Source of the DNA: Burkholderia sp. S171
Lineage (GTDB): Bacteria > Pseudomonadota > Gammaproteobacteria > Burkholderiales > Burkholderiaceae
Reading direction: 5' to 3'
NCBI RefSeq assembly: GCF_009766085.1
Contig: NZ_LMUF01000018.1
Span: 1-34,271 of the forward strand
Length of the DNA: 34,271 nucleotides
In this document: positions 16,194 to 25,071 of the stretch, one piece after another
Numbering within the stretch: the first letter of the stretch is position 1
Layout of the letters: every line of letters starts with the position of its first letter
The notes under the pieces: model-generated
Told to the model about the DNA's origin: nothing
Seen by the model: only the letters and a program-made list of their open reading frames with translations
Database searches by the model: none
Position numbers and translations under genes: made by a program

Positions 16194-16580
16194 ATGGACA
16201 TCAACCTGCCGGAAGTCATTGCCGAGGTGTGCGCGGCGTTCGTCGAGTATGAACGCGCGCTCGTGGCAAACGATATCGAAACAATGAACGCGCTGTTCTG
16301 GGACGCCCCAGAGACGGTGCGTTATGGCATTGCTGAAATCCAGCATGGCGGCGAGGTCATTCGACAATGGCGTGAAACGTGCGCACCCGTGCCCGCTTCA
16401 CGCATGCTGCATAGGACCGTGGTCACCACATTCGGCCGCGACTTCGCGACCGTCAGCACCGAATTCACCAGTGACGCGACGCCGTTGATCGGACGCCAGA
16501 TGCAGACCTGGGCGCGTCTCGGTCCTGCCGATGGTTTCAAAATTGTCGCCGCGCACGTAAGCCTGATTCCCAAGCCTTGA
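16194..16580 (+). CDS. AtzH/HpxZ-like small protein (DUF3225, NTF2-like fold)
   Basis: A 128-residue protein of the HpxZ/AtzH family. Diagnostic blocks are ALFWDAPETVRYGIAE, the HGGEVIRQWR segment and TVVTTFGRDFATVSTEF. HpxZ is linked to oxalurate breakdown and AtzH to the cyanuric acid pathway, where it is reported to act on 1,3-dicarboxyurea. Such genes normally neighbour an AtzE/AtzG-type amidase; none is present here. Next to a TrtA-like enzyme, whose expected product is carboxybiuret, this protein may decarboxylate that intermediate to biuret for BiuH (inference). GAGGGA at 16178-16183 supports ATG 16194; a start at 16176 overlapping the trtA-like stop is possible. Confidence 0.8.
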   Translation: MDINLPEVIAEVCAAFVEYERALVANDIETMNALFWDAPETVRYGIAEIQHGGEVIRQWRETCAPVPASRMLHRTVVTTFGRDFATVSTEFTSDATPLIGRQMQTWARLGPADGFKIVAAHVSLIPKP

Positions 16581-16611
16581 AAGGCCGATAATAAGAACAA
16601 AGGGGAACCGT

Positions 16612-17343
16612 ATGCCGGAAGACATCATTGAAACAGGAGTCGAAGCGATCGAGCCGAACGCCGCGAATCCGCTTGCCGAGCAGGTCTATCAGCGGCTGAA
16701 AAGCGATATCTTCAACTTCCGGTTGTTTCCGGGTGATCGCTTTTCCGAAAACGGGATTGCGCAGTTCTACGGCGTATCGCGCACGCCGATGCGTGACGGC
16801 TTGTTCCGGCTGCAACGCGAGGGTTATCTGGAGGTCGGTTTCCGACGCGGATGGAAAGTTGCACGCATTGACTTCGACCAGATGGATCAGCTCTACGACC
16901 TGCGTATCGTGCTTGAACTGGCCGCGCTTGAACGGCTGACATCGGGAAGCGAAGGGGCGCGTGAAGCTATTGATGCACTTAAGGCAATCTGGTGCGTCGA
17001 CCCGGAAGCGCGTGAAGACGATCCGGTGAAGATGTTCGGTATGGACGAAAATTTTCATCGGCAGATCGTGGCTGCGACTGGCAACGCGGAGATGGTGCGC
17101 GTTCATAACGACGTCACCGAGCGCATACGTATTGTGCGGCGGCTCGATTTTTTGAAGCCTCACCGGACCAGCGCAACCTATGACGAGCACTCGACCATGC
17201 TGCATCTTATCGAGCGCAACCGGCTCACCGAGGCGACTATCTTGCTGCGGGCTCATATCACGCAGAGCAAGCTGGAAGTCCGCAAGATCACCGTTTCGAT
17301 GCTGGATGCCGCACGCGATGTGAAGCTGCCGTTCGTGTCTTAG
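16612..17343 (+). CDS. GntR-family transcriptional regulator, FCD subfamily
   Basis: A 243-residue regulator. The N-terminal winged helix-turn-helix (about residues 20-90) includes NPLAEQVYQRLKSDIF, the recognition region FSENGIAQFYGVSRTPMRDG and the wing REGYLEVGFRRGW. The FCD effector domain follows, with DENFHRQIVAATGNAEM, the EHSTMLHLIERN block and a late LLRAHI segment that supply the acidic and histidine ligands for a metal. AGGGGA (16601-16606) precedes the ATG. It is the last gene of the operon and probably binds the palindrome at 9800-9831, responding to biuret, triuret or a breakdown product; this link is inferred. Confidence 0.88.
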   Translation: MPEDIIETGVEAIEPNAANPLAEQVYQRLKSDIFNFRLFPGDRFSENGIAQFYGVSRTPMRDGLFRLQREGYLEVGFRRGWKVARIDFDQMDQLYDLRIVLELAALERLTSGSEGAREAIDALKAIWCVDPEAREDDPVKMFGMDENFHRQIVAATGNAEMVRVHNDVTERIRIVRRLDFLKPHRTSATYDEHSTMLHLIERNRLTEATILLRAHITQSKLEVRKITVSMLDAARDVKLPFVS

Positions 17344-17362
17344 CTATGTCGGGCAAAGGTAA

Positions 17363-17393
17363 ATAAAAGCGCCACTGCGCGAAACAGTGGCGC
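17363..17393 (-). terminator. Terminator of the porin gene
   Basis: GCGCCACTG (17369-17377) pairs with CAGTGGCGC (17385-17393) in a perfect 9-bp stem. Read on the minus strand it is followed by TTTTATTT, a proper terminator 15 bp after the porin stop. On the plus strand there is no T tract, but the hairpin also separates the convergent gntR gene. Confidence 0.85.
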
Positions 17394-17408
17394 ATGCCAA
17401 CAAGGTTT

Positions 17409-18509
17409 TTAGAATTTCTGCCGAATGCCTGTTACGGCCAGAAACTGCGTGTGGCTGCTCGACGCGCCCGATGTCCCTTCAATCGCCGCGACCGCACCGC
17501 TCGCGCGCTGATAGATCAGATCAATATACACATCAGTCCGCTTCGACAAAAAGTACTGCAAAGCGCTCGTGGTCTGCCAATAGTGCCAGCTCGCGGGCTT
17601 GGCGTTCGCGGTGACTTCGGTATACGTCTCGCCTAGCGCCGCCCTGAGGGCGGGGGTGAACTGATAACGAATACTTGCTTCCGCGTTCTGGAACGTCTGG
17701 TGTTGCGTAGTCGGTGTCAGGTCGAACGTCGTGCTCGTGTACATTAACCCGAGGCTCGCCTTACCAAAATCATAAAGACCGCCCGCACCGTAGATCTGCT
17801 GCTTCGTCACACCCTTGATGAAAGTAAAGTAGTTATCCGAAGGAATTGCGCCCGTTGTATCAACCGCCGGATTGTCGATACGAACATACGCCGCGCCAAG
17901 ACGCCACGGACCACCCGCATAGGACGCGCCCACACTGTACGAACGGCTCATTGCGAAGTTGCCGGCGTTATTGCTGAAGCCATACATGGAGTTGAGCTGC
18001 AAGCCATGGAAATTCGGCGTGACGTACTTCACGGAGTTATCGGTGCGGAACGTGTTGTTCAGGTCGTCGGTATCGAACGGGTGCGTGCCGTATTGCGAGG
18101 TATCCGCCGAGACCTGCAACGGCTCAAGCGAGTCCTGTGCCGCGTTGTACTGGCGCCCGAGTGTCACCGCGCCCCATTTTTCGCTCGACAATCCGACCCA
18201 TGCCTGACGGCCGAACATGCGACCGTTCGCGCTTGCCGTCCCGGTCTGTAAATTGAAGCCGTTTTCAAGCCGGAAAATTGCTGCGTTGCCGCCGCCCAGA
18301 TCTTCCTTGCCAAGAAAACCCCAGCGCGATCCCTGTTCGCTCCCGGCCGTTGCCTGGTAATTGCTTTTGCCACCCTGATTACTCGTATAAGTAAATCCGC
18401 CATCGACAATGCCATATAACGTCACGGTCGATTGAGCGTGTGCGGTAGTCGCGATAAGGCCGAGTCCTACCGACGCGGCCAATAGCGCTCGCGGAGTGTG
18501 CTTGTGCAT
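17409..18509 (-). CDS. Gram-negative trimeric porin (Burkholderia OmpC-like)
   Basis: A 366-residue outer-membrane porin. The signal peptide ends AHAQ, and the mature protein starts QSTVTLYGIVDGGFTYTSNQ, the standard opening of betaproteobacterial general porins. GSRWGFLGKEDLGGGNAAIF and the FGRQAWVGLSS block are also typical, and the chain ends in phenylalanine (GIRQKF), the beta-barrel assembly signal. About 16 strands are expected. AGAGGAAG precedes ATG 18509. It has its own terminator and lies between the urea-oligomer operon and the peptide transporter operon, so it could pass either class of substrate; this is only positional. Confidence 0.93.
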   Translation of the reverse strand: MHKHTPRALLAASVGLGLIATTAHAQSTVTLYGIVDGGFTYTSNQGGKSNYQATAGSEQGSRWGFLGKEDLGGGNAAIFRLENGFNLQTGTASANGRMFGRQAWVGLSSEKWGAVTLGRQYNAAQDSLEPLQVSADTSQYGTHPFDTDDLNNTFRTDNSVKYVTPNFHGLQLNSMYGFSNNAGNFAMSRSYSVGASYAGGPWRLGAAYVRIDNPAVDTTGAIPSDNYFTFIKGVTKQQIYGAGGLYDFGKASLGLMYTSTTFDLTPTTQHQTFQNAEASIRYQFTPALRAALGETYTEVTANAKPASWHYWQTTSALQYFLSKRTDVYIDLIYQRASGAVAAIEGTSGASSSHTQFLAVTGIRQKF

Positions 18510-18587
18510 GATTCTTCCTCTTTAGTTGAGTGCTTTGGGTTTTGCTGCTGGTTTAATGCATGAAAAAATTCGGGCAACAGTTCTCCC

Positions 18588-18611
18588 CGGCGCCCGATGG
18601 AACGGGCGCCG
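18588..18611 (-). terminator. GC-rich hairpin after CocE-like gene
   Basis: CGGCGCCCG (18588-18596) and CGGGCGCCG (18603-18611) form a perfect 9-bp stem with a 6-nt loop, about 40 bp past the hydrolase stop on the minus strand. A run of six T residues follows only about 20 nt later, so termination may be weak, and some transcription could read into the porin gene. Confidence 0.45.
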
Positions 18612-18651
18612 CCAGACTGGCTTCAAGGGCTTACGCGGGCGTGGCTAGCGG

Positions 18652-20580
18652 TTACTGGTCGGTGAGCGGCGCCAGGCTCCTGATCGCGTTGACAGGCACT
18701 ATCGGCAGAACGAGATGCGAGGGATGCTCTGTTCCCAGGTGCACGGTATTCACGGCAATTCGCGGTGCCCGCGCCAGAGCCGGTGATTCCCCGCTATTCG
18801 GATTGACATCGAAGTGGGGAAAATTACTGCTCGATATATCCAGTCGAATCCGGTGTCCGCGCTTGAATAAATTCGCGGTCGCAAAAGGCTCGATTGTTAT
18901 TTCATAGATGCGGCCCGATTCGAGAAACACGGGCGCGCTCCACGAATTATGAAAGCGGCAGCGGAAAATACCGTCGGTCAGGTTCATTGCGAAACCTTCC
19001 GGATAATCGGCGTTGGGCGGGTACACATCGACCAGCTTCGCGGTGAAATCGGTATCGGGAGAATCCGACGATATCCACAATCTCACGATGACCGGCCCCA
19101 CGACCGCCATGTCTTCTTCCAGCGGCGGCGTTTCGAATACAACAATGTCATTGCGCGCAGCGAGCGGGACGCCCGGATTGCGTATGCCGAAGAAACGTTC
19201 GTCTTCGCGTTGGTCGAACGCGCCGCCATCAAATACCGGCGCGCCTGATGTCAATGCACCACCAATAGTCGGGACGGGGTTCGACGGATCGAACGCGTAC
19301 GTAACAGATGCATCCGTCTCTTCAGGCGGCTTCTCCGACAGCACACCGCCTTCCCGCAAATAGAAACGCGTGAAGCGCGTGTCGGCCAGCGGCCATTGCG
19401 ATGACTGGATCCACGCACCGCCATGTTCCATGCGGCCATCGGCATTGCGAGCACCGCTGCCTCCCCCCATCAGGAAGATCCTCGCAACAGGATCGGATTG
19501 CTTTACTCCAAACGTAGCGGGCTTCAGCCACCGGTCGAACCATTGCGCGCGAAACGCAAGCCAGTCCTCCGCAATTTGTCCTTCGATCCTGGCGGCGGGT
19601 CCAAAATCGACATCGCCGCTGAACGGCACGTTGCGGTCGCCATGCAGCCACGATCCCATGATCAGGTAGGTGGGCGCCGCGACCGGATCGAGCTTCGACA
19701 TAGCGGCGAAGTTGTCCATGGTCGAGCGCACATATGCGTCGTACCAGCTCGACATCAGGACGGTCGGAACGCGCGCCATGGTGTCATAGAACCCTTCTGC
19801 ATAGATGCCGGGTTGCTGCCAGAATTCGTCGAATGTTTCGTGCGTCCATTGATCGAACAGATAGCGCTCGTATTCAGGCACGAAGCGCAACGGCGACTGA
19901 CCCGGCCGCCACGGCATGCGCGAAAACCATTCCCTCAGATCTTGCGCGTCGAGTGCTGCCTTGAGCAATGGATCGTTCAAGACCGCCTGGCTTCCCTTTG
20001 CCTGATTCACCGCCCAGGTGGCTTGCTTGAGTTCGAAGGCGCCGCCTTGACGGATGCCGCAGTGATAGCTGTTAGCGAATCCGCCCGAGTCCATCACCAT
20101 GCACGCTAGGCCCGGCGGGTTCATGCAGGCGGCGGCCATTTGCGTGTGCGCCGCATAAGAAAGACCCATGGTGCCGACGCGGCCTGTCGACCAGTCCTGC
20201 TGTGTGATCCATTCGAGCGTGTCATAACCGTCCGGCCCCTCCGACAGATACTTGGTGAACTCGCCCTCCGATGCATGACGTCCGCGACAATCCTGGAACA
20301 CAACCGCGAAGCCGCGCGCAACGAAATACGCGGCAATATCGCCACGACGCGCGGCCGGCTCGCCCCGGTTGATCTCCGAACGCGATACTTCGCGCTTGCC
20401 ATAAGGCGTGCGTTCTAGAATGGTCGGCAAGGGCGCGTCGATACCCGGGCGAAAGCCTGCCGGCAGATGAACGTCAGTGGCGAGACGCACGCTATCGCGC
20501 ATGGGGATCATGAACTCGGTGCACGCTGCGTCCTGTCCGGATGCAGCATCGAATGTATTGTTGCGAACCAAATCGGTCAT
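18652..20580 (-). CDS. CocE/NonD-family hydrolase (peptidase S15-like)
   Basis: A 642-residue alpha/beta hydrolase with a C-terminal jelly-roll domain, the layout of X-Pro dipeptidyl peptidase, cocaine esterase and glutaryl-7-ACA acylase. The nucleophile Ser141 lies in GTMGLSYAAH, the acid is probably Asp281 in SSWYDAYVRST, and the histidine His313 in GSWLHGDRN. The early block VRLATDVHLPAG and the FQDCRGRHASEGEF region are usual for the family. No signal peptide is seen, so it acts in the cytoplasm. It is the last gene of the peptide transporter operon, 2 bp after the binding protein gene, which suggests that it cleaves an imported peptide or N-acyl compound. The exact bond is unknown. Confidence 0.87.
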   Translation of the reverse strand: MTDLVRNNTFDAASGQDAACTEFMIPMRDSVRLATDVHLPAGFRPGIDAPLPTILERTPYGKREVSRSEINRGEPAARRGDIAAYFVARGFAVVFQDCRGRHASEGEFTKYLSEGPDGYDTLEWITQQDWSTGRVGTMGLSYAAHTQMAAACMNPPGLACMVMDSGGFANSYHCGIRQGGAFELKQATWAVNQAKGSQAVLNDPLLKAALDAQDLREWFSRMPWRPGQSPLRFVPEYERYLFDQWTHETFDEFWQQPGIYAEGFYDTMARVPTVLMSSWYDAYVRSTMDNFAAMSKLDPVAAPTYLIMGSWLHGDRNVPFSGDVDFGPAARIEGQIAEDWLAFRAQWFDRWLKPATFGVKQSDPVARIFLMGGGSGARNADGRMEHGGAWIQSSQWPLADTRFTRFYLREGGVLSEKPPEETDASVTYAFDPSNPVPTIGGALTSGAPVFDGGAFDQREDERFFGIRNPGVPLAARNDIVVFETPPLEEDMAVVGPVIVRLWISSDSPDTDFTAKLVDVYPPNADYPEGFAMNLTDGIFRCRFHNSWSAPVFLESGRIYEITIEPFATANLFKRGHRIRLDISSSNFPHFDVNPNSGESPALARAPRIAVNTVHLGTEHPSHLVLPIVPVNAIRSLAPLTDQ

Positions 20581-20582
20581 TT

Positions 20583-22154
20583 TTATCGGATTCCTACATA
20601 AATTGCTGTGGTGTATTCAGCCTTGTTTGGATGAAACGTGACGCCGTTGCGCGCAGCCCAAAAGTTCTCGGGAAAATACAGCGGGACAATGCCAAGATCG
20701 CGGAATCCCACTTCTGCCGCTTGCTCAAGCAAGCGCTCGCGCTGCACGGGGTCAAAGCTGGCGCTAGCCGCGGCGAGCGCGTGATCGAGCGCGGGATTCG
20801 AGTAGCGGGCGCGATTGAACGCTCCCGTTCCACCGGTTCGCGAATAGGTCGCCAAGACGTTGGAGAGCGCGATGGTGGAGTCACTCGTCGTGTTGCCGAA
20901 GCTGAAGATAAAGGCGCTGTAGCTTTGCTTGGCCGCGGCGCCGGCATAGACGTTGTAGGGCTGCGTGACCACGTTCGCGATCCGGATGCCGCCGCGAGCC
21001 AGCATTTGTCCGACCGCTTGGGCGACATCGCCATCGGAGGAAAAACGGTCGTTGGATGAATGGATCGTCAGCGTGAATCCTTGGGGGTAGCCCGCTTGCG
21101 CAAGCAGTTTTTTCGCTCCCGCGAGATCATAGGTATCGGCTGGCAATGCCGGCGAGTAACCGCCCATTCCCTGCGGCACCATCTGGCCGGCCGGAACGCC
21201 CGCGCCGTTCAGCAGGTATTGCGTGATGGCGCTCCGGTCGATCATCTTCGATATAGCCTGCCGCACGCGCAGATCACGCAGCGGATTGCTTCGCAGCGGT
21301 TCGCCATCCGGGCCGGTCACGAACGGAGACTGTTGGCGGCTCGTGTCCAGCGCGAGATAGATCAGCCGCGCCGATGGTCCCGAATAAAGCGTCACAGCCG
21401 GGTCGCGCTTGAGTCGTGGCACATTGACCGGTGGAACGTTATCGATCAAATCGACGGAACCTGAAAGCAGCGCCGACATGCGCGCGGCGTCGTTGGCGAC
21501 GAAGCGGACTGTGACCGTGTCGAACGGCGGCTTGGGACCCCAATAATCGTCGTTGCGCACGAGTTCGAGATAATCACCCGGCACCCAGCGTTTTAGTTTG
21601 TAAGGACCGGTCCCGACTGCCACAGAGGGCGATACATACTGATTGCTTTGGTGGCCTTCGGCCGCATGCTGCGACACGATGAACAGCATGCCGATCTGTT
21701 CGAGAAAGCCGGGCGCGGGGGTCTTCGTATGGATGTGCAGCGTGAGCGGATCGAGCACGTCAATGGACGCAATATTCGCCACGGCGCCGGAGAAGGGCGC
21801 GGGGCTGTTCGGCACGCTCGACGCGCGCCTCACCGAGTACACCACGTCTCTCGCGGTGAACGGAGTACCGTCGTGAAAGCGAACGTTGGGGCGCAGTTTG
21901 AATTCCCATGTCGTCGGATCTACGACTCGCCACGCCACTGCAAGACCGGGTTGAATTTGCAGATTCTCATCACGAGAGATCAAGCGCTCGAAGATGTTTT
22001 CCACTTGCTGATTGTTCTGCGTGCGGGAGAACAGCGGGTCCATCGACGAAGGCTCGGCGGCAACGGCCATGGTCAGCGCGCGTGCACATACGCTCGACGA
22101 GACCATGTAAGCAGCAATCAAAACGCACGCGGCGGCAATCCGTAGGCGACTCAT
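20583..22154 (-). CDS. ABC transporter substrate-binding protein, family 5 (DppA/OppA-like)
   Basis: A 523-residue periplasmic binding protein with an N-terminal signal peptide ending near VCARAL. The mature start MAVAAEPSSMDPLFSRTQNN and the blocks WEFKLRPNVRFHDGTPFTARDVV and VGTGPYKLKRWVPGDYLELV are the classic signature of peptide/nickel/opine binding proteins. Its ATG overlaps the stop of the ATPase gene by 4 bp. The position of the binding protein after the ATPase genes and before a hydrolase is a less common order than dppA first. The ligand is probably a short peptide or peptide-like compound suited to the adjoining S15-type hydrolase. Confidence 0.92.
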   Translation of the reverse strand: MSRLRIAAACVLIAAYMVSSSVCARALTMAVAAEPSSMDPLFSRTQNNQQVENIFERLISRDENLQIQPGLAVAWRVVDPTTWEFKLRPNVRFHDGTPFTARDVVYSVRRASSVPNSPAPFSGAVANIASIDVLDPLTLHIHTKTPAPGFLEQIGMLFIVSQHAAEGHQSNQYVSPSVAVGTGPYKLKRWVPGDYLELVRNDDYWGPKPPFDTVTVRFVANDAARMSALLSGSVDLIDNVPPVNVPRLKRDPAVTLYSGPSARLIYLALDTSRQQSPFVTGPDGEPLRSNPLRDLRVRQAISKMIDRSAITQYLLNGAGVPAGQMVPQGMGGYSPALPADTYDLAGAKKLLAQAGYPQGFTLTIHSSNDRFSSDGDVAQAVGQMLARGGIRIANVVTQPYNVYAGAAAKQSYSAFIFSFGNTTSDSTIALSNVLATYSRTGGTGAFNRARYSNPALDHALAAASASFDPVQRERLLEQAAEVGFRDLGIVPLYFPENFWAARNGVTFHPNKAEYTTAIYVGIR

Positions 22155-23164
22155 TTCGCCTCCGTGAACAGGTGGCAGGCGACCCAGTGATTGCTCGCGG
22201 CTTCCGTCAATTCCGGATGCTCGACGCTGCAGCGCGGCATCGCGTGTGGGCAGCGCGGATGAAAATGGCAGCCTTTCGGAGGTGCAAGCGGCGACGGAAT
22301 CTCGCCCGTGATGGATTCATACGCGCGCTTCCTGTTCGATAAGCGTGGCACCTGATCCAGCAGCGCAACCGTGTACGGATGCAGTGGCTTTGCGTAAAGA
22401 TCAGCCGTAGGCGCGGTCTCTACGATTCGTCCCAGATACATGATCGCGACCCGATCACTGATATGTTCCACCACCCCAAGATCGTGGCTGATAAAAAGAT
22501 AGGTCAGTCCAAGATCAGTGCGCAGCCGCATGAACAGGTTGATGATCTGCGCCTGGATCGACACGTCGAGCGCCGCGATTGATTCGTCGCAGATCAGGAA
22601 ATCGGGCTTTACCGCCAAGGCTCGCCCAATGCTGATGCGCTGGCGTTGCCCACCGGAAAACTGATGCGGATAGCGCTGCCGCACGTCCGGATTCAAGCCA
22701 ACCCGCTCCATCACATCGACAACGTAATCATCCAGGTCGCGCCGCTTCACCATGCCGTACACAAGCGGCGCCTCACCGATAATTTCGCGCACCCGCTTGC
22801 GCGGATTGAGCGATGACATCGGGTCCTGAAAGATCATTTGCGTTCCAAGGCGGTGAGCAAGCTTCCCATGCGAACCGAGAACCGTCGTGCCGGCTCCATT
22901 TGCATCGGCCACGTGAATGGTTCCCGACGACGGCGGTACCACGCCCGCCAGCATGCGGCCGAAGGTCGACTTGCCGCAGCCGGATTCACCCACGAGCCCG
23001 ACCACTTCTCCGCGATGAATCTCGAGATTCACGGTGTCCACTGCATGGACCGTGTGCGACACGGGCTTGGCGCCCAGCATCTGCGCAATGCGCTCCGCAT
23101 AACTCGAACGCTTCACGAAACGGCGCGACACCTGATCGGCCTTGATAAGAACTTGCGTGCTCAT
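22151..23164 (-). CDS. Peptide ABC transporter ATPase (DppF/OppF-like)
   Basis: A 337-residue ATPase with Walker A GESGCGKST, signature FSGGQRQRISIGRAL and Walker B FLICDESIAALDVS. The C-terminal oligopeptide/dipeptide extension includes the cysteine-containing CHFHPRCPHAMPRC segment that binds an iron-sulfur cluster in some family members. Start and stop overlap the neighbouring genes as ATGA on both sides, so translation is coupled. It pairs with the DppD-like ATPase encoded just upstream. Confidence 0.93.
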   Translation of the reverse strand: MSTQVLIKADQVSRRFVKRSSYAERIAQMLGAKPVSHTVHAVDTVNLEIHRGEVVGLVGESGCGKSTFGRMLAGVVPPSSGTIHVADANGAGTTVLGSHGKLAHRLGTQMIFQDPMSSLNPRKRVREIIGEAPLVYGMVKRRDLDDYVVDVMERVGLNPDVRQRYPHQFSGGQRQRISIGRALAVKPDFLICDESIAALDVSIQAQIINLFMRLRTDLGLTYLFISHDLGVVEHISDRVAIMYLGRIVETAPTADLYAKPLHPYTVALLDQVPRLSNRKRAYESITGEIPSPLAPPKGCHFHPRCPHAMPRCSVEHPELTEAASNHWVACHLFTEAK

Positions 23165-24147
23165 GCTGCAACTCGCTCAACGGGATGAAAACATCGGTGG
23201 AGATGGCTCTCGCTCATTTTGAATACCGGCGGCTTTTGTGTCCTGCAGGTATCGGTGGCATACGTGCATCGCGGCGAGAAGGCGCAACCCGCGGGCAACG
23301 CAAGCGCCGAAGGGGCGACGCCTGGAACCTGCATCAGCGGTTCGCCGTGCGCCACGTTCTCGGGCACGGAACCGAGCAAGCCGATTGTGTAGGGGTGCTG
23401 TGGATGTTCAAGGATCGTATCCACGTCACCCGTTTCAACCACGCGTCCCGCATACATCACGCAGATGCGATCGGCCAGTCCTGCGACTACGGCGAGATCG
23501 TGGCTGACCCAGACCATCGCCGTGTTCGAACGCGCGCACAGCTTCTGCATTTGCGCGAGAATTTGCGCCTGGATGGTGACGTCGAGCGCGGTCGTGGGCT
23601 CGTCCGCAATGATCAGGTCCGGCTTGTGCAGCATGGCAATCGCGATCGCCACGCGTTGCCGCATGCCGCCCGACAACTGATGCGGATACGCCTTGAGCCG
23701 TTCATCGGGCGCGGGAATGCCAACCGCCGCGAGCGCCTCGCGCGCCTGGTCGCGAGCGGCTTGTTTCGACACCGACGCATGCGCGCGCACGGTTTCAATC
23801 ATCTGCGTATCAATGCGTAGAACGGGATTCAACGTCATCATCGGATCCTGGAAAATCATCGCGATGCGATTTCCCCGTAGTTGCCGCAGCGCTTCCGGAC
23901 CGTAACTCGTCAGGTCCACGCCCTTGAACAGGACACGTCCACCAACAATCCGTCCCGGCGCATCGATCAACCCGAGGATCGAGAAGCCGGTGATCGATTT
24001 CCCCGAACCGGACTCGCCGACAAGGCCGACGATCTCGCCGGGATAGACATCGAAGCTCACGTCGTCAACGGCTTTTGCCACGCCGGCCGCCGTGAAGAAA
24101 TGGGTCTGCAACTTCTCGACCGATAAAGTTGGAATGACTGGAGACAT
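23161..24147 (-). CDS. Peptide ABC transporter ATPase (DppD/OppD-like)
   Basis: A 328-residue ATPase: Walker A GESGSGKSI, signature LSGGMRQRVAIAIAM, Walker B LIIADEPTTALDVT, and the C-terminal CAFSPRCTYATDTC cysteine block. The N-terminal LSVEKLQTHFFTAAGVAKAVDDVSF segment is typical of DppD. It lies 8 bp downstream of the DppC-like permease gene and overlaps the DppF-like gene by 4 bp. Confidence 0.93.
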   Translation of the reverse strand: MSPVIPTLSVEKLQTHFFTAAGVAKAVDDVSFDVYPGEIVGLVGESGSGKSITGFSILGLIDAPGRIVGGRVLFKGVDLTSYGPEALRQLRGNRIAMIFQDPMMTLNPVLRIDTQMIETVRAHASVSKQAARDQAREALAAVGIPAPDERLKAYPHQLSGGMRQRVAIAIAMLHKPDLIIADEPTTALDVTIQAQILAQMQKLCARSNTAMVWVSHDLAVVAGLADRICVMYAGRVVETGDVDTILEHPQHPYTIGLLGSVPENVAHGEPLMQVPGVAPSALALPAGCAFSPRCTYATDTCRTQKPPVFKMSESHLHRCFHPVERVAA

Positions 24148-24155
24148 GAGATTTC

Positions 24156-25070
24156 CTATTTCTGGAGGCGCGGATTGAGCGCCTCGCGCAAGCCGTCGCC
24201 GACCATGTTCATGCTGAAGACGAGCATGACAAGCAGCACGCCGGGGAACACGCTGATCCAGTAGAAGCCGGCAAGCAATTGCTGGTAGCCGTTCGCAATC
24301 AGTAATCCAAGAGAGGGTTGCGTCACCGGCAAGCCGATCCCGAGAAAGCTCAAGGTGGCTTCAGCGGAGATGGCGGCTGCGACCTGCACCATCGCAATCA
24401 CAATGACGGGTGCGAGGCAGTTCGGCAGTAACTGGCTAAAGAGCGCTCGCCGATGACTGAACCCCAGGCACAATGCCGCCTCCATGTACTCCTTTTTGCT
24501 CTCGACGGCCGCGACCGCGCGGACGGTGCGGGCGAAGTACGCCCATTGCACGATCACGAGCGCGAGGATCACCTTGCTCACGCCCTGGCCGAGAATGGCG
24601 AGCATCATCAACGCAACAAGGATGGTCGGGAAGCCGAGCATGAGGTCGACGGTGCGCATGATCAGCGTGTCGATCCAGCCGCCGAAATACGCGGCTACCA
24701 AGCCGAGCGTCGTGCCAACGATCAAGGCAAACGCGCCGCTGGATATCCCCACGCCAAGACTGGTTCGCAGGCCGAACATCATGGCAGCGAACATGTCGCG
24801 GCCAAGCGCGTCGCTGCCCAGCAGGAAGAGATGTCCGAGGTGACCGTGAGCGCCGGGAGGCAGCCTGCCATCGACAATATTTAGCGCGGCAAGGTCGTAT
24901 GGATTCTGCGGCGCGAGCCATGGCGCGAAGATCGCCACGATGATCAGCGCAATGCAGGTCAGCGACGCGAGCGCAACGGCGGGGCGGCCGAACATGCCGC
25001 GCAATGCCTGGCCGGCGCGTGTGTCGCGGCTTGTGGTCCAGCGCGGCAGGATGTTCGAAAGCGTGCTCAT
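24156..25070 (-). CDS. Peptide ABC transporter permease (DppC-like)
   Basis: A 304-residue permease with an N-terminal cytoplasmic segment, one leading helix and the six-helix BPD_transp_1 core. The LFLLGSDALGRDMFAAMMFG motif and the EAA loop (YMEAALCLGFSHRRALFSQLLPN) are diagnostic. The ATG at 25070 is preferred to a GTG at 25079 because GGGAGG lies 8 bp before it. It starts one base after the stop of the DppB-like gene. Confidence 0.92.
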   Translation of the reverse strand: MSTLSNILPRWTTSRDTRAGQALRGMFGRPAVALASLTCIALIIVAIFAPWLAPQNPYDLAALNIVDGRLPPGAHGHLGHLFLLGSDALGRDMFAAMMFGLRTSLGVGISSGAFALIVGTTLGLVAAYFGGWIDTLIMRTVDLMLGFPTILVALMMLAILGQGVSKVILALVIVQWAYFARTVRAVAAVESKKEYMEAALCLGFSHRRALFSQLLPNCLAPVIVIAMVQVAAAISAEATLSFLGIGLPVTQPSLGLLIANGYQQLLAGFYWISVFPGVLLVMLVFSMNMVGDGLREALNPRLQK

Positions 25071-25071
25071 T

